Translations under genes and position numbers: made by a program
Shown here: positions 18,693 through 28,027 of the stretch, piece after piece
How positions within the stretch are numbered: the first letter of the stretch is position 1
How the letters are laid out: every line of letters starts with the position of its first letter
DNA from: Bacteroides sp. 214
GTDB taxonomy: Bacteria; Bacteroidota; Bacteroidia; Bacteroidales; Bacteroidaceae
DNA: 64,000 nt
Assembly: GCF_010501015.1 (NCBI RefSeq)
Contig: NZ_QVML01000002.1
Coordinates: 62,001-126,000 of the forward strand
Direction: 5' to 3'
Notes under the pieces: generated by a model
The model's input: the letters and a program-made list of their open reading frames with translations, nothing else
What the model was told of the DNA's origin: nothing
The model's database searches: none

Positions 18693-18729
18693 CGTTATGT
18701 GCCTTCTTGTTTTATTAAAACGGTCGCCC

Positions 18730-18737
18730 TACCTTTG
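18730..18737 (+). promoter_or_regulatory. -7 promoter box for the cupin gene
   Basis: TACCTTTG is an exact -7 match. A TTCTTG-like sequence lies 20 bp upstream at the -33 position. Confidence 0.55.
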
Positions 18738-18755
18738 CTGTACAAAAGTAATAAA

Positions 18756-18770
18756 GTTACGAAAAGTAAC
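18756..18770. promoter_or_regulatory. candidate HxlR operator, dyad 2
   Basis: GTTAC-GAAAA-GTAAC is a perfect 5-bp inverted repeat with a 5-bp spacer, between the cupin -7 box and its ATG. Binding here would block transcription from the cupin promoter. Confidence 0.35.
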
Positions 18771-18798
18771 AATCGTTGATAATTAAAACTTTAATAAC

Positions 18799-19221
18799 AT
18801 GAACAACGTAAAAAAAGTAGCAGAGAATGAGAATTTCACAGCTGTGGATTTAGGTAAGCTGTCACTCTTACCCGAAACCGCTAATGGGAAAGCGTTTTTG
18901 AAAGAGATTACAAAAGCAACCGGTACGGAGATTTCTCTAAGTGTCTTGCCTGCCCGGACAGATCTTCCAATTTTTCATTCCCATAAGCAGAATGAGGAAA
19001 CTTATATTATTCTGAGTGGAAAAGGTAAATTTCAGGTTGATGATCAATGCTTTGATATTTCGGAAGGAAGCATAGTACGTGTAGCTCCTACCGGAGTTCG
19101 TGGTATGACCAATACTTCTGATGAACAGATGGTTTACATTGTTATTCAATCAAAAGAGAAGTCGTTGGAACAATATTCAATGGAAGATGGTGTTTTGCTA
19201 GAGGTAACTCCACTTTGGTAG
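18799..19221 (+). CDS. small single-domain cupin protein
   Basis: 140 residues. The cupin motif 1 region is HSHKQNEETYIILSGKGKF (His56, His58, Glu62 approximately) and motif 2 is near SEGSIVRVAPTG, where the usual His is not obvious, so metal binding may be incomplete. No catalytic function can be assigned. It is divergent from an HxlR regulator with dyads in between, which makes it the likely target, and it is followed by a strong bidirectional terminator. Confidence 0.85.
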   Translation: MNNVKKVAENENFTAVDLGKLSLLPETANGKAFLKEITKATGTEISLSVLPARTDLPIFHSHKQNEETYIILSGKGKFQVDDQCFDISEGSIVRVAPTGVRGMTNTSDEQMVYIVIQSKEKSLEQYSMEDGVLLEVTPLW

Positions 19222-19225
19222 AAAG

Positions 19226-19270
19226 AGAGCGTACACGTATCTGGTTGTGGGATACGTGTACGCTCTTTTA
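19226..19270. terminator. bidirectional terminator between convergent genes
   Basis: A perfect 16-bp stem (19226-19241 with 19251-19266) and 9-base loop is followed by TTTT on the plus strand. The opposite strand also ends in a T-rich tract. It separates the cupin gene from the convergent pectin-lyase-fold gene. Confidence 0.85.
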
Positions 19271-19272
19271 AC

Positions 19273-21819
19273 TTATTTCCACTCTACGGTCATATCTTTT
19301 ATTACACTTGCACCTCCCCATACTGTTCCGGTATGCTGGAAACCAAATCCACCGAAGGTGTTAGGGGTGAATTCTGTTTCCATATACACTTCTTTTACAA
19401 GTCCTTCGCGTTCGGGAGTGATGTTCTCCGGAAGTTGTTTGGCTGTTGCGATAAGTTTATTTCCGCGTGCCTCCAGTGTGATGCGGCAGTCGGGTTTATA
19501 ACAAGTCGTACTGACGGGTTCGCTAATAGCTTGTGCTTTGCCATTTTCATAACGTACAAACACCATGTCAATTGCATTGCCGTACTTGGTGGTGCGTACT
19601 AATCTTAATGCGTAGCCATTTAGTGTTTCGGTGTCAAACTTGATGAATACATCCATGTATTGCGCTGTTGCACTGGAAAATCCCTGTCCTGCCGTCTTAG
19701 CTGGTACTGCGGTAAATTCCATTTTCATATTGCCAAAACTATTGCCAACAGGAGTGTAGCGTAGTCTTGCTCCTTTTGTATTTTGTACAAAGCCAAGGGC
19801 ATGCGCTGCTCCATTTACACCATATCCATAGTACCAAGGATCTATCTCGGTGTTAGCTTCCCACGGGAATTCGTTCGTGTCTTCGGGAGCGAAGGCGTCG
19901 AGAGTAAAATATCCGGGACGAACGAAAGGTTGTGTTCGTGAAGAGATGCTCTTGAAATCAAGCTTCATGGGATTGACAATCCGTGTCTCTTTGGTTTGTA
20001 TGGCTCTTCGGGTTATCAATCTGGTAACTTCTCCTACTTCCGAACGTAAGTCTTTGGGTTCGATAGTTGCCAGAATGTAAGAACCTACATCGCCCGGTGT
20101 AAGTATATACTCGCGCTTAGGTTCATTCATGCGCGAAACGGCCACTTCAATGGCGTTGTTGCCCAATTTGTCTGAACAGCGATACCATGTAATAAGTGAT
20201 TGATCGGGATACTTGGTGTCGAGGGCATAGTTTATGCTTAGTTTACTATCACCTTCGATGAGCTTTGGCTGACGTTTAAATACTGGCGCAGCCAGCACTT
20301 CGGGCAATATATAAAAGGCTGCCGCAGCTTCCAGTCCTGATGTTGAAGTTGCGAAAACTAAGATTTTCTGTAACGAGTCGCTTTGGTTGGTAGGAAATAG
20401 CGTGCAAGTTCTTTTATCGGTCGAAGATAAACGGGCGTAAGATTGGTGCTCTTGTGCAATGCTCCAGGTGATATCCTCGCTAACAGGTACTTCGATGTTG
20501 CCAAAACGTTTCATGACTGTATGCAAGGCAAGTGAAGACTTTCCGGTTTCTAATGTATCTTGACTGGTAGATATACGTAGTTGCATAGGTATGTCGGTGT
20601 AGCGTTTTCCCTCCTGTAACTCTGCTACAAGAGTTGCTTCTTTAAGGTTCATAGGATCCCAATCGTCGTTTCCTTGTAATAGACCGTAAAGATTGTACTG
20701 CAATTTTCCGTTTTGCTTGAAGTAATAGGCATCCATCAGCGGTTTTCCGGTCATGACTACGGTGTTCAGCGGATTGTGTCCTTTACCAATGATAAAGGGT
20801 TTATCGTTGAGGGTGACGTTGTGTTGGTAGTTGCGACATTCGTCTGCAGGGAAGTCACGCCAACCCCAGTAGGTTGTTCCGTTGTCGCTCAAACGAGAAT
20901 CAAGTACTGCTACCTGGTCTCCTCCTTTGGTAAAGAATTGTTCGTTACTATTGCTTACGCAACGTATGTCGCAGTTCATAAATATAGCTCCTGTATAGAT
21001 GGTACTTCCAAAGGGTTTGGAGGAATAAAAATCGAATGTGCAGTCGAGGTGTATTGCTGTCTTGCACAAAGCGTCATCCGTTTGTTCAAAATGGCAATTA
21101 ACAAATAATACGCGCTTGCCACTTCCGTAAAAAGGCATGGTGTTGAGACGGCTGATGAAATGGCAGTTCTTGGCAAATACCCGGTCGCTATTACATAGTA
21201 TCAGTTGTGCTTGTACGATAGCTTCGCCACGTTTTTTGCGATTAAACTCGGGTTTGAGTGGATATTCCAAGTCTATATTACAATAGTTGGCAAAGGTTAT
21301 ATTCTCGGTAGTAATGTCATCGCCTGTTATCTTGAAGAGTGTGAAGTTTCCTTTAGCCCCCATGGTTTGTCCGCGGTTCGCAGCAATAATTACGTGTTCG
21401 GGGTTACTAGATAGTCCGTGAAACTTCAGGTGGTTACACTTCAGGATGATGCCGTAAGGAAGACCCTCACCTTCTTGTGCTACACGGATAGCCGGATCGT
21501 CGGGGTCGTCAATCCAATATACATAGGGTGCTATGTGCAGCGTCATAGGAGCTTCTTTGGTGCCATCGGAAATTTGCGCCACAGCATCGTTTATACTATT
21601 AAATACATAGGGTAAGTTTGCCACAATGTGGTCGGGTAGCTGTCCGTCGATAAAGAAAGAGTGTGCTCCCAAATCAATACGCTCTCCTTGATAAATAATG
21701 TGGTCAAGATTAAACTCAATAGGATTTTCGGCGTTCAGTGGGGTATACACGAACGGAGTACTTGCCGATAGGCTAAGTGCAAGACACAAAAGTGTGCAGA
21801 AAAGTGTTCTTCGTTTCAT
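19273..21819 (-). CDS. secreted pectin-lyase-fold protein, pectinesterase-like
   Basis: 848 residues with a cleavable signal peptide (ends near LSASTP). Residues about 55-380 read as a right-handed beta-helix related to pectin methylesterases: SINDAVAQISDGTKEAPMT, HLKFHGLSS, ITTENITFANYCN, VQAQLILCNSDRVFAKNCHF, VLFVNCHFEQTDDALC and FMNCDIRC. The esterase hallmark DFIFG is not present; the nearest segment is CTFDFYSSKPFG, so activity on pectin is doubtful. The middle holds Ig-like repeats, and the end (about 640-848) resembles a laminin-G/DUF1080-like beta-sandwich that may bind sugar. Substrate unknown. Confidence 0.7.
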   Translation of the reverse strand: MKRRTLFCTLLCLALSLSASTPFVYTPLNAENPIEFNLDHIIYQGERIDLGAHSFFIDGQLPDHIVANLPYVFNSINDAVAQISDGTKEAPMTLHIAPYVYWIDDPDDPAIRVAQEGEGLPYGIILKCNHLKFHGLSSNPEHVIIAANRGQTMGAKGNFTLFKITGDDITTENITFANYCNIDLEYPLKPEFNRKKRGEAIVQAQLILCNSDRVFAKNCHFISRLNTMPFYGSGKRVLFVNCHFEQTDDALCKTAIHLDCTFDFYSSKPFGSTIYTGAIFMNCDIRCVSNSNEQFFTKGGDQVAVLDSRLSDNGTTYWGWRDFPADECRNYQHNVTLNDKPFIIGKGHNPLNTVVMTGKPLMDAYYFKQNGKLQYNLYGLLQGNDDWDPMNLKEATLVAELQEGKRYTDIPMQLRISTSQDTLETGKSSLALHTVMKRFGNIEVPVSEDITWSIAQEHQSYARLSSTDKRTCTLFPTNQSDSLQKILVFATSTSGLEAAAAFYILPEVLAAPVFKRQPKLIEGDSKLSINYALDTKYPDQSLITWYRCSDKLGNNAIEVAVSRMNEPKREYILTPGDVGSYILATIEPKDLRSEVGEVTRLITRRAIQTKETRIVNPMKLDFKSISSRTQPFVRPGYFTLDAFAPEDTNEFPWEANTEIDPWYYGYGVNGAAHALGFVQNTKGARLRYTPVGNSFGNMKMEFTAVPAKTAGQGFSSATAQYMDVFIKFDTETLNGYALRLVRTTKYGNAIDMVFVRYENGKAQAISEPVSTTCYKPDCRITLEARGNKLIATAKQLPENITPEREGLVKEVYMETEFTPNTFGGFGFQHTGTVWGGASVIKDMTVEWK

Positions 21820-21846
21820 GATGTTTGTGTTATTTTGAATACAGTT

Positions 21847-22734
21847 TTATTTCTTGTGCAATATAATAAGGAGTACGGCTCCCAACACCAACACAATTCC
21901 TAATATGGCATGTGCGCTGAGTGTTTCCTGAAAAACGATTACCCCGACAATCAGTGCTGTAACTGGTTCCATAGCACCCAACACCGAAGTCAGCGTAGAA
22001 CCAATCCGCTTGATGGCTTGTACCAATGAGAGGTTGGATACTACTGTGGGTATCAATGCCAAAAGTAGTAAACTTTGTGTGGATTCCCAACTTTCAATAG
22101 GATGTAATCCGCCTCGGAATTGAAGAATGATAAAAAGAAAACCTCCGCCAATAAGAAAAACATAGAACGTAAGCCGTAGTCCGCTAAGGTGTTTAATATT
22201 AAGTATACTGACTGTAACCAGATACAGAGCATATCCTACCGCTGAAATAAGAACAATGATAATACCTATTATTGAAGTGGTACCTGTACCATCATACGAA
22301 AGAAAGAAGACTCCTGTAACGGCAAGCAGTACAGCGATAATGCGTCTTGCTGATTTCTTTTCCTTAAAGAATAACATCATCATTAGCGTAGTGAAGACCG
22401 GGTACATAAAGTGCAATGTAGTGGCTACACCGCTACCCATGTATAGATATCCCCACATGAGAAACAGAGAACTGATGTCGTAAAATATAGCCAGTACCAC
22501 CAATGACCAAAAATCTTTTAATGTGATTCGGAATGATTGTTTGGTTATCATCAATACAACTGCTAAAGCAACGCAGGCAAATAGAAACCTGTAAAACAAA
22601 ACAGAGTCAAACCCCATGCCTTGCTTCAATAGTGGAACAGCAAAAAACGGTATTAATCCGAAGCTTGCCGAAGAAAGTACTCCATAGCAGAACCCCTTAA
22701 AGGTTTCGGATTGTGTTTTCATTCGTCCAGCCAC
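21847..22734 (-). CDS. EamA/DMT-family membrane transporter
   Basis: 295 residues with ten hydrophobic helices in two EamA repeats. Each half ends in the family pattern (FMYPVFTTLMMMLFFKEKKSARRIIAVLLAVTGVFFL-type in the first; LGAMEPVTALIVGVIVFQETL in the second). Exported or imported substrate cannot be predicted. Its start overlaps the end of the Sua5/YciO-like gene by 16 bp, so the two are co-transcribed. Confidence 0.88.
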   Translation of the reverse strand: MAGRMKTQSETFKGFCYGVLSSASFGLIPFFAVPLLKQGMGFDSVLFYRFLFACVALAVVLMITKQSFRITLKDFWSLVVLAIFYDISSLFLMWGYLYMGSGVATTLHFMYPVFTTLMMMLFFKEKKSARRIIAVLLAVTGVFFLSYDGTGTTSIIGIIIVLISAVGYALYLVTVSILNIKHLSGLRLTFYVFLIGGGFLFIILQFRGGLHPIESWESTQSLLLLALIPTVVSNLSLVQAIKRIGSTLTSVLGAMEPVTALIVGVIVFQETLSAHAILGIVLVLGAVLLIILHKK

Positions 22735-23327
22735 CCCTTTCCTTGTCGTGTAACTACGGGTGAATCGCCAAGACAGTCCACAATTGTTGATTCTTCACTG
22801 TCGCCTTCGCCTCCATCAATAATGAGATCTACAATCTCGCTAAACTTATCATTTATAAGTTCGGGATGTGTAACATACCCTTCGTCTTCATCTTCATCAT
22901 GGTGTAGGGTAGAGGTCATGATGGGAGCTTCCAGCAATTCAATGAGTTGGAGGAGGATATTGTTGTCGGGAATACGTATGCCTACTTCCCTGCGGTTTTT
23001 GTAGATTTTTGGTAAGTTATTTCCGGTATTCAGAATAAAGGTGAAGGGACCGGGCAAGTTCTTTTTTAATAACTTAAAGGTGTTGTTGTTCATCTTTGCA
23101 TACTCGCTTACCATGCTTAGATCTTTACAGATGATGGATAAATTGTTCTTGCGTGGGTCTATACCTTTAAGGCGGCAAATACGTTCTACAGCCCGTTCTT
23201 TTAATCCATGACACCCCATGGCGTAACGAGTATCAGTGGGGTAGATGATTACGCCACCGTCATTGAGAATGTCGATCACCTGCTGAAGATCGCGGGGGTT
23301 AGTGTTTCGTTCGTAGAGTTTTAACAT
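22719..23327 (-). CDS. Sua5/YciO/YrdC-family protein
   Basis: 202 residues. The YrdC fold is shown by GGVIIYPTDTRYAMGC, LKGIDPRKNNLSIIC, LPGPFTFIL and REVGIRIPD. Members bind threonine, bicarbonate and ATP to form threonylcarbamoyl-AMP for the t6A37 tRNA modification; the short form and acidic DEDEDEGY insert point to the YciO branch, whose activity is less certain. A second copy of the pathway enzyme may exist elsewhere in the genome. Confidence 0.85.
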   Translation of the reverse strand: MLKLYERNTNPRDLQQVIDILNDGGVIIYPTDTRYAMGCHGLKERAVERICRLKGIDPRKNNLSIICKDLSMVSEYAKMNNNTFKLLKKNLPGPFTFILNTGNNLPKIYKNRREVGIRIPDNNILLQLIELLEAPIMTSTLHHDEDEDEGYVTHPELINDKFSEIVDLIIDGGEGDSEESTIVDCLGDSPVVTRQGKGWLDE

Positions 23328-23354
23328 AGTATAGAGTATTGAGAATTAAACATG

Positions 23355-23394
23355 ATAGGCACGACGGCTTTGTTTTCTTGCCGGTCGTGCCTAT
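23355..23394 (-). terminator. stem-loop upstream of the AsmA stop / downstream of its 3' end region
   Basis: An 11-bp perfect stem (23355-23365 with 23384-23394) lies between the AsmA stop (23405) and the Sua5-like start (23327). On the minus strand it is followed by a weak TTTAATT tract, so it is a probable but not strong terminator for the AsmA gene. Confidence 0.5.
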
Positions 23395-23404
23395 GCTCTG
23401 TTTC

Positions 23405-25897
23405 CTATTTCTTTATTTTATCAAGCAGTCCTTTTATGGCATCCTTTGTTTTGCTGCCTTTATCGGTATCTGTTGCTGTAGAGTCTGTTGCAGTGGAATC
23501 ATTCTTGTTGCTACCCAGAACTTTGTCGAGTAGGGATTCGGCAACATTTGTTACAGCTTGTTTACCCATACTTGCCAAGTCTACACCTACCTTAGGAGAT
23601 GACATCTCTCCGGTGATCTTCAGGTCGAATGTAGTGAGCGAAGCAACCTTTCCTGCAGAGGCGGGAAGTTGTATCTTACCACTATAGTCTACGGTTTGAT
23701 CCAGTCCGGTACTACCCGAAAGGTTCATTACGTAGTCTTTGAACTTGATGTCGAATGGGTCGGTATATAATCTTCCTTCTTTAATTTCGAAGTCCAGATT
23801 CATGTCTTTTACAGAAATGTTCTTGAGCTCTTCCTTGCCTACCGCGTCTGCAATTTTGTCAATTACGTCCACACCGCTTAAATTGAGGTCTTTAGTGGAG
23901 AGGTTACCATTTCCTTGCATAGTATTCAGTACGGGGCTCATCTGCTTATCCAGTAATGTTTGTACTGTCATGCTACCCGAATAGGTTCCTTTTAGTCCCT
24001 CAAAGATAGGCGCCATTTGTTTTACCATATCCAGTTCTTTGTAGGTCTGTGCAAAACTTAGATCAGTCATTTTGAATGAAGCATCTACTTCGGGTTTCTC
24101 AATGTCGGCAGTAGAGTAATGTCCGTTCATTACGATGTTGCCACCCATGGTGTTCATAGAGAGACCTTTCATGTTAGCAATACCATTATTAACCTTCAAG
24201 TCTCCTTTTATATTGTCAATATTCATTGCACCAAACACTACCTTCTTCATATTGACCGTCATGTCAAAGTCAACGTTTTTAGGAATCTCGATGAGGTTCA
24301 TCGGTACAGTGTCTGTAGTGGTTGTGGTTTCTTCGCCACTCATAAAGTCGTTGAGGTTGAATAAGTTGGAGCTGATATTAAGTTTCCCCTTTATTACGTT
24401 GTCTTTCAACGCGAATCCCATGTAGTTCTCAAAGTAACAGTCGGCAGTGATGTCGTTCTGACCAATATTTACTGTGGTTTCGCTTAATTGAAGACGTTTC
24501 GGTGTGAAGGTAAAGATTGATTGATGTATGTCTACATCTGGAATGTCTTTCATCTTTAACTTCATGTCGGTTAGCTTGATATTTCCTGAGGCAGTAAGGC
24601 GGTCATATTGTTCATTTTCTATATATGACATACGCCCTGCCATAGCAAAGTCCGCGTTTACAATACCATTTAATTCCATCTCTTCAAGTGGATACACATC
24701 TTTAATCTTTCCAAGATCAAGCACACCGTTTGTATTTACATTGAAAGCAGCATCACTGATAGGTGTTTTTACCTCTGCCGTCATGCTAAATGGATTGTTT
24801 GCCAATCGGAACTTGAATGGATTAACCTCTACTATGGTTAAGTCAGCACTACCTCCCGGATTGCTTGCTTTGGCACTGATATTGATTTGATCTACTCCCG
24901 CAGGTAATGTAGGATATTGGAACATGGCATTCTTTACCTCGATAGATGCATTGAATTGTGGTACTGTATCGCCCTGTAAAATACCTTTAGCGTGTGCTGA
25001 TAAAGTAGCTGTTCCTTCAGTCTTCAGATCCTTGAACTCTTTGGAGTAGATGGCAGGAACCAACGATAAGATTTCTTTGAATCCTACTTCACTGGTGTTC
25101 AGTGTAAGATCCATATCCATTGCCGGGTCTATCATAGCTATCCATCCGTCTATACCTGCTTTGATGGCATTAAGGCGTAGCTCATTTTTAGCTAGGGTAA
25201 ATTTCATATTCTTCAGGTCGGCATCTACGTTCATCTTAGCATAGAAGTTCACTCCGTTAAGGAATGGTACACCACCCATTTTATAATAAAGAGCAGGTGT
25301 TTCTGCTTCAAGCTTTAAGACTGTTTGGTCGCTACCAAGATCACCCGAGCAGGTTGCACCTAGTTTTTTAATTTCGGCATACATGTTTCCTTGACGGTCA
25401 TCGTAGATAATGTTCACATTGTCTAGAATCAGCTTATTAAGCTTAACAGAGAAAGAAGCCGAATCTTCGGTAGTCTCTTTTGTCGTTTCTTCGCTATCAC
25501 TGGGTTTCATGATGTCCCAGTTAGCCTTTCCGTCTGCCAATACGATAGCTTTAGCGTAAGTATTTACAATGGCTATTTTACTAACTTCGTAGCCGCTGTT
25601 ACCAAGGAGTGACATCAAATTAACGGTAGCTGTAAGCTCGCCAGCGTGTACCAGTGTGTCGTTTTCAAACTCGTTAATACCTTTCAGCCAGAAATCCTCA
25701 ATCGTAATAGATGCTTTGGGGAAATTTTTGAAAAGGCTGATGCTTAGTTTGTCAAAGTCGAATTGTGCATTAAGCATTTTGTTACCTTCACTTTTAACAA
25801 GCCCTTCAATCTTTCCTCTGAAAGCGAAAGGTAACACAATCATCAATACCAGTATTACTGCTACTATGATTCCTGCAATCTTTAGTCCTTTTTTCAT
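23405..25897 (-). CDS. AsmA-family inner-membrane/periplasmic protein
   Basis: 830 residues. One N-terminal membrane helix (about 7-25) is followed by a long periplasmic part of repeated beta segments with the AsmA hallmarks: FDKLSISLFKNFPKASITIEDFWLKG near the N-terminus and, near the C-terminus, KDLNLSGVDVIDKIADAVG, YSGKIQLPASAG and LKITGEMSSPKVGVDL. The extreme C-terminus is a Lys/Asp/Ser/Thr-rich tail. AsmA proteins are thought to form lipid-carrying bridges or to affect outer-membrane assembly; that role is inferred. Separated by 41 bp from the upstream helicase gene. Confidence 0.88.
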   Translation of the reverse strand: MKKGLKIAGIIVAVILVLMIVLPFAFRGKIEGLVKSEGNKMLNAQFDFDKLSISLFKNFPKASITIEDFWLKGINEFENDTLVHAGELTATVNLMSLLGNSGYEVSKIAIVNTYAKAIVLADGKANWDIMKPSDSEETTKETTEDSASFSVKLNKLILDNVNIIYDDRQGNMYAEIKKLGATCSGDLGSDQTVLKLEAETPALYYKMGGVPFLNGVNFYAKMNVDADLKNMKFTLAKNELRLNAIKAGIDGWIAMIDPAMDMDLTLNTSEVGFKEILSLVPAIYSKEFKDLKTEGTATLSAHAKGILQGDTVPQFNASIEVKNAMFQYPTLPAGVDQINISAKASNPGGSADLTIVEVNPFKFRLANNPFSMTAEVKTPISDAAFNVNTNGVLDLGKIKDVYPLEEMELNGIVNADFAMAGRMSYIENEQYDRLTASGNIKLTDMKLKMKDIPDVDIHQSIFTFTPKRLQLSETTVNIGQNDITADCYFENYMGFALKDNVIKGKLNISSNLFNLNDFMSGEETTTTTDTVPMNLIEIPKNVDFDMTVNMKKVVFGAMNIDNIKGDLKVNNGIANMKGLSMNTMGGNIVMNGHYSTADIEKPEVDASFKMTDLSFAQTYKELDMVKQMAPIFEGLKGTYSGSMTVQTLLDKQMSPVLNTMQGNGNLSTKDLNLSGVDVIDKIADAVGKEELKNISVKDMNLDFEIKEGRLYTDPFDIKFKDYVMNLSGSTGLDQTVDYSGKIQLPASAGKVASLTTFDLKITGEMSSPKVGVDLASMGKQAVTNVAESLLDKVLGSNKNDSTATDSTATDTDKGSKTKDAIKGLLDKIKK

Positions 25898-25938
25898 AAT
25901 TCTTATTTGGGTTTATTTAATATATTGAACATGTTGTT

Positions 25939-27939
25939 TTACGCTTTTTTCTTTCGTAATTCTTCTGCAATGCGCCACTGTATAGCAGCACGGTCTTCTT
26001 GTCCTGCTCGTAACAAGGCATCTCCAAAGAGTTCGTGTGCCTTGGCATGCTCAGTTTTGAAGGTGGTTGCCTTGTCAAGGTCTGCAATGGCTCCTTCCAC
26101 ATCGTCTATTTTAAGACGTAGCTTGCCTCGGTTGTATACAGGCTTGAAATCGGCCGGACGCAATTTTACCGCTGTGCTGAGGCAGTATTCAGCTTCGTTG
26201 TACTCTCCTTTATTATAGAGGGTAATGCCTTTGCGAATCCAAGCATCTGCCATTTCGGGATATAGCTCGATTGCTTTGTCGTAATTGGCAATGGCTGCTC
26301 GTGCGTCGTGAGCTTGTGTAATAGAATCGTTTCCCAGTTGGTAATATTCCTGTGCAAAACGTTCGAGGCTCTTTCGCTGTATGGCAAGCTGCTCTTTCAA
26401 ACTATTATTTTCAACACGCAAATGGTTGATAATGTTCAACTTCCGACGGATAAATCGTTGAATAGCCGGTTTTTCAATATCATAACGCGCATGTATGGCA
26501 ACAAAGAAGTGCTTCAAGAAGGTCTCGAATTCGCCTTTATCGAATGCTTGTGTAGCTTTGCGGTACTCAATATCTGCTTGCGCTTGCTTCATTGCTTTAT
26601 CAATAGCTTGCTGATTATTAAAACGCTGTGCAAAGTGTACTATCTCCGGGCGAACAAATACATCGCTACGGCTTATTTGTTTTTTAAGTTGAATACCTTC
26701 TAATGTAGTGCAACGACTGAGTGCTACATATGCTTGTCCGCCAGCAAATACTCCTCCTGTAAAGTCTACAATAACATGGTGGAAGGTAAGTCCTTGGCTT
26801 TTGTGGATTGTTATCGCCCAAGCCAGACGTATGGGGTACTGTATATACACACCCAATTCTTCTTCCTCTATTTCCTTTTTCTTCTCATTATAGCGGTAGC
26901 GAATGTTGCGCCATGAGTCTTTGTTTACATCAAACTCCTGCCCCTCGTCGGTTATCACATAGATAGTACCTCCCTCGCTGATACCACTTACCACCCCGAT
27001 AGTACCGTTTACCCACCTGCGCTCGTAATCGTTTTTTATAAAAATAATCTGAGCACCGGGTTTCAGTACAAGCTCTTTGGGAGTAGGTAGGCTGCTTTCA
27101 GGAAAGTCTCCATTGATTTCTCCCTCAAAGGTAATTGGCTCTCCGGGTAGTTCGGCAAGCTTTTTATCATTGATAAAATCCACATTATCGCGACGTGTGG
27201 CGAGGGTGATATACATATCTTCTTCGCTCTGTTCTATCTTGGAACCATAGCGTGTGTTGAGTAGTTGCAAGTCGGCTGCTTCTACAGTACTGTTGCGTAT
27301 GCGATCCAGTACATTGACGAAAACTCGATCTGTTTGCCGATATACTTTAGTAAGCTCAATGGAAACCAACTCCATTTCATTGAATACCCGTGCCGAAAAG
27401 AAATATGGAGTGGGGTAGAAACGGTTGATGATCTCTCGTTCATCATTCTTGATAACAGGCTCCAATTGAAAAATATCGCCTACGAGCAACAGTTGCTTCC
27501 CTCCAAACGGTTGACGCATGTTATGTGAATAGACCCGCAAAATTTTGTCAATGGCATCTATTGTATCTGCTCGTACCATAGAAATCTCATCGATGATAAC
27601 GAGTTCTGTCTTTTCGAGTAGTTTGCGGTGTTGTTTGTTGTACTTGAAAAATTCGTGTATGCGGTTCTTTTGTAGACTCAGGTTGGGGTCGTCGGGTAGT
27701 AATGGATGAAACGGAAGCTTAAAAAAGCTGTGCATTGTGCTACCACCTGCGTTGATGGCGGCAATACCTGTAGGCGCCAGTACTACGAACTTTTTCTTGG
27801 TATGCTCGCATAAATATTTCAAGAAAGTAGACTTTCCCGTCCCTGCTTTCCCCGTGAGGAAGAGTGACTGGCTGGTGTACTGTATGAGGTTCAGTGCATT
27901 CTGAAACTCTTTGTTATTAGTGTCTACTGTAAACTTCAC
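25939..27939 (-). CDS. Pif1/RecD-like SF1B helicase with C-terminal TPRs
   Basis: 666 residues. The helicase part (about 1-450) has Walker A GKAGTGKST (30-38), motif Ia-like APTGIAA, Walker B VIIDEISMV, motif III QLLLVGDIFQLEPV and the late motif WAITIHKSQGLTFHHVIVD with VALSRCTTLEG, which is the Pif1 type. From about 540 there are two or three TPR repeats (DKAIELYPEMADAWIRKG; AVKLRPADFKPVYNRG). Helicase plus TPR suggests loading by a protein partner. It should unwind 5'-3'. Confidence 0.88.
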   Translation of the reverse strand: MKFTVDTNNKEFQNALNLIQYTSQSLFLTGKAGTGKSTFLKYLCEHTKKKFVVLAPTGIAAINAGGSTMHSFFKLPFHPLLPDDPNLSLQKNRIHEFFKYNKQHRKLLEKTELVIIDEISMVRADTIDAIDKILRVYSHNMRQPFGGKQLLLVGDIFQLEPVIKNDEREIINRFYPTPYFFSARVFNEMELVSIELTKVYRQTDRVFVNVLDRIRNSTVEAADLQLLNTRYGSKIEQSEEDMYITLATRRDNVDFINDKKLAELPGEPITFEGEINGDFPESSLPTPKELVLKPGAQIIFIKNDYERRWVNGTIGVVSGISEGGTIYVITDEGQEFDVNKDSWRNIRYRYNEKKKEIEEEELGVYIQYPIRLAWAITIHKSQGLTFHHVIVDFTGGVFAGGQAYVALSRCTTLEGIQLKKQISRSDVFVRPEIVHFAQRFNNQQAIDKAMKQAQADIEYRKATQAFDKGEFETFLKHFFVAIHARYDIEKPAIQRFIRRKLNIINHLRVENNSLKEQLAIQRKSLERFAQEYYQLGNDSITQAHDARAAIANYDKAIELYPEMADAWIRKGITLYNKGEYNEAEYCLSTAVKLRPADFKPVYNRGKLRLKIDDVEGAIADLDKATTFKTEHAKAHELFGDALLRAGQEDRAAIQWRIAEELRKKKA

Positions 27940-27972
27940 GCGCGTGTTTTGCTTATTCCCTACAAACGTAGT

Positions 27973-28006
27973 AAAAAAAATGATACGGTAAACGACTTCC
28001 GTTTAC
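27973..28006 (-). terminator. terminator after the DUF486 gene
   Basis: A 7-bp perfect stem (27988-27994 with 28000-28006, 5-base loop) is followed on the minus strand by a short spacer and eight T residues (27973-27980). Confidence 0.6.
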
Positions 28007-28027
28007 TTAAGTATATAGCGGAGGTGT

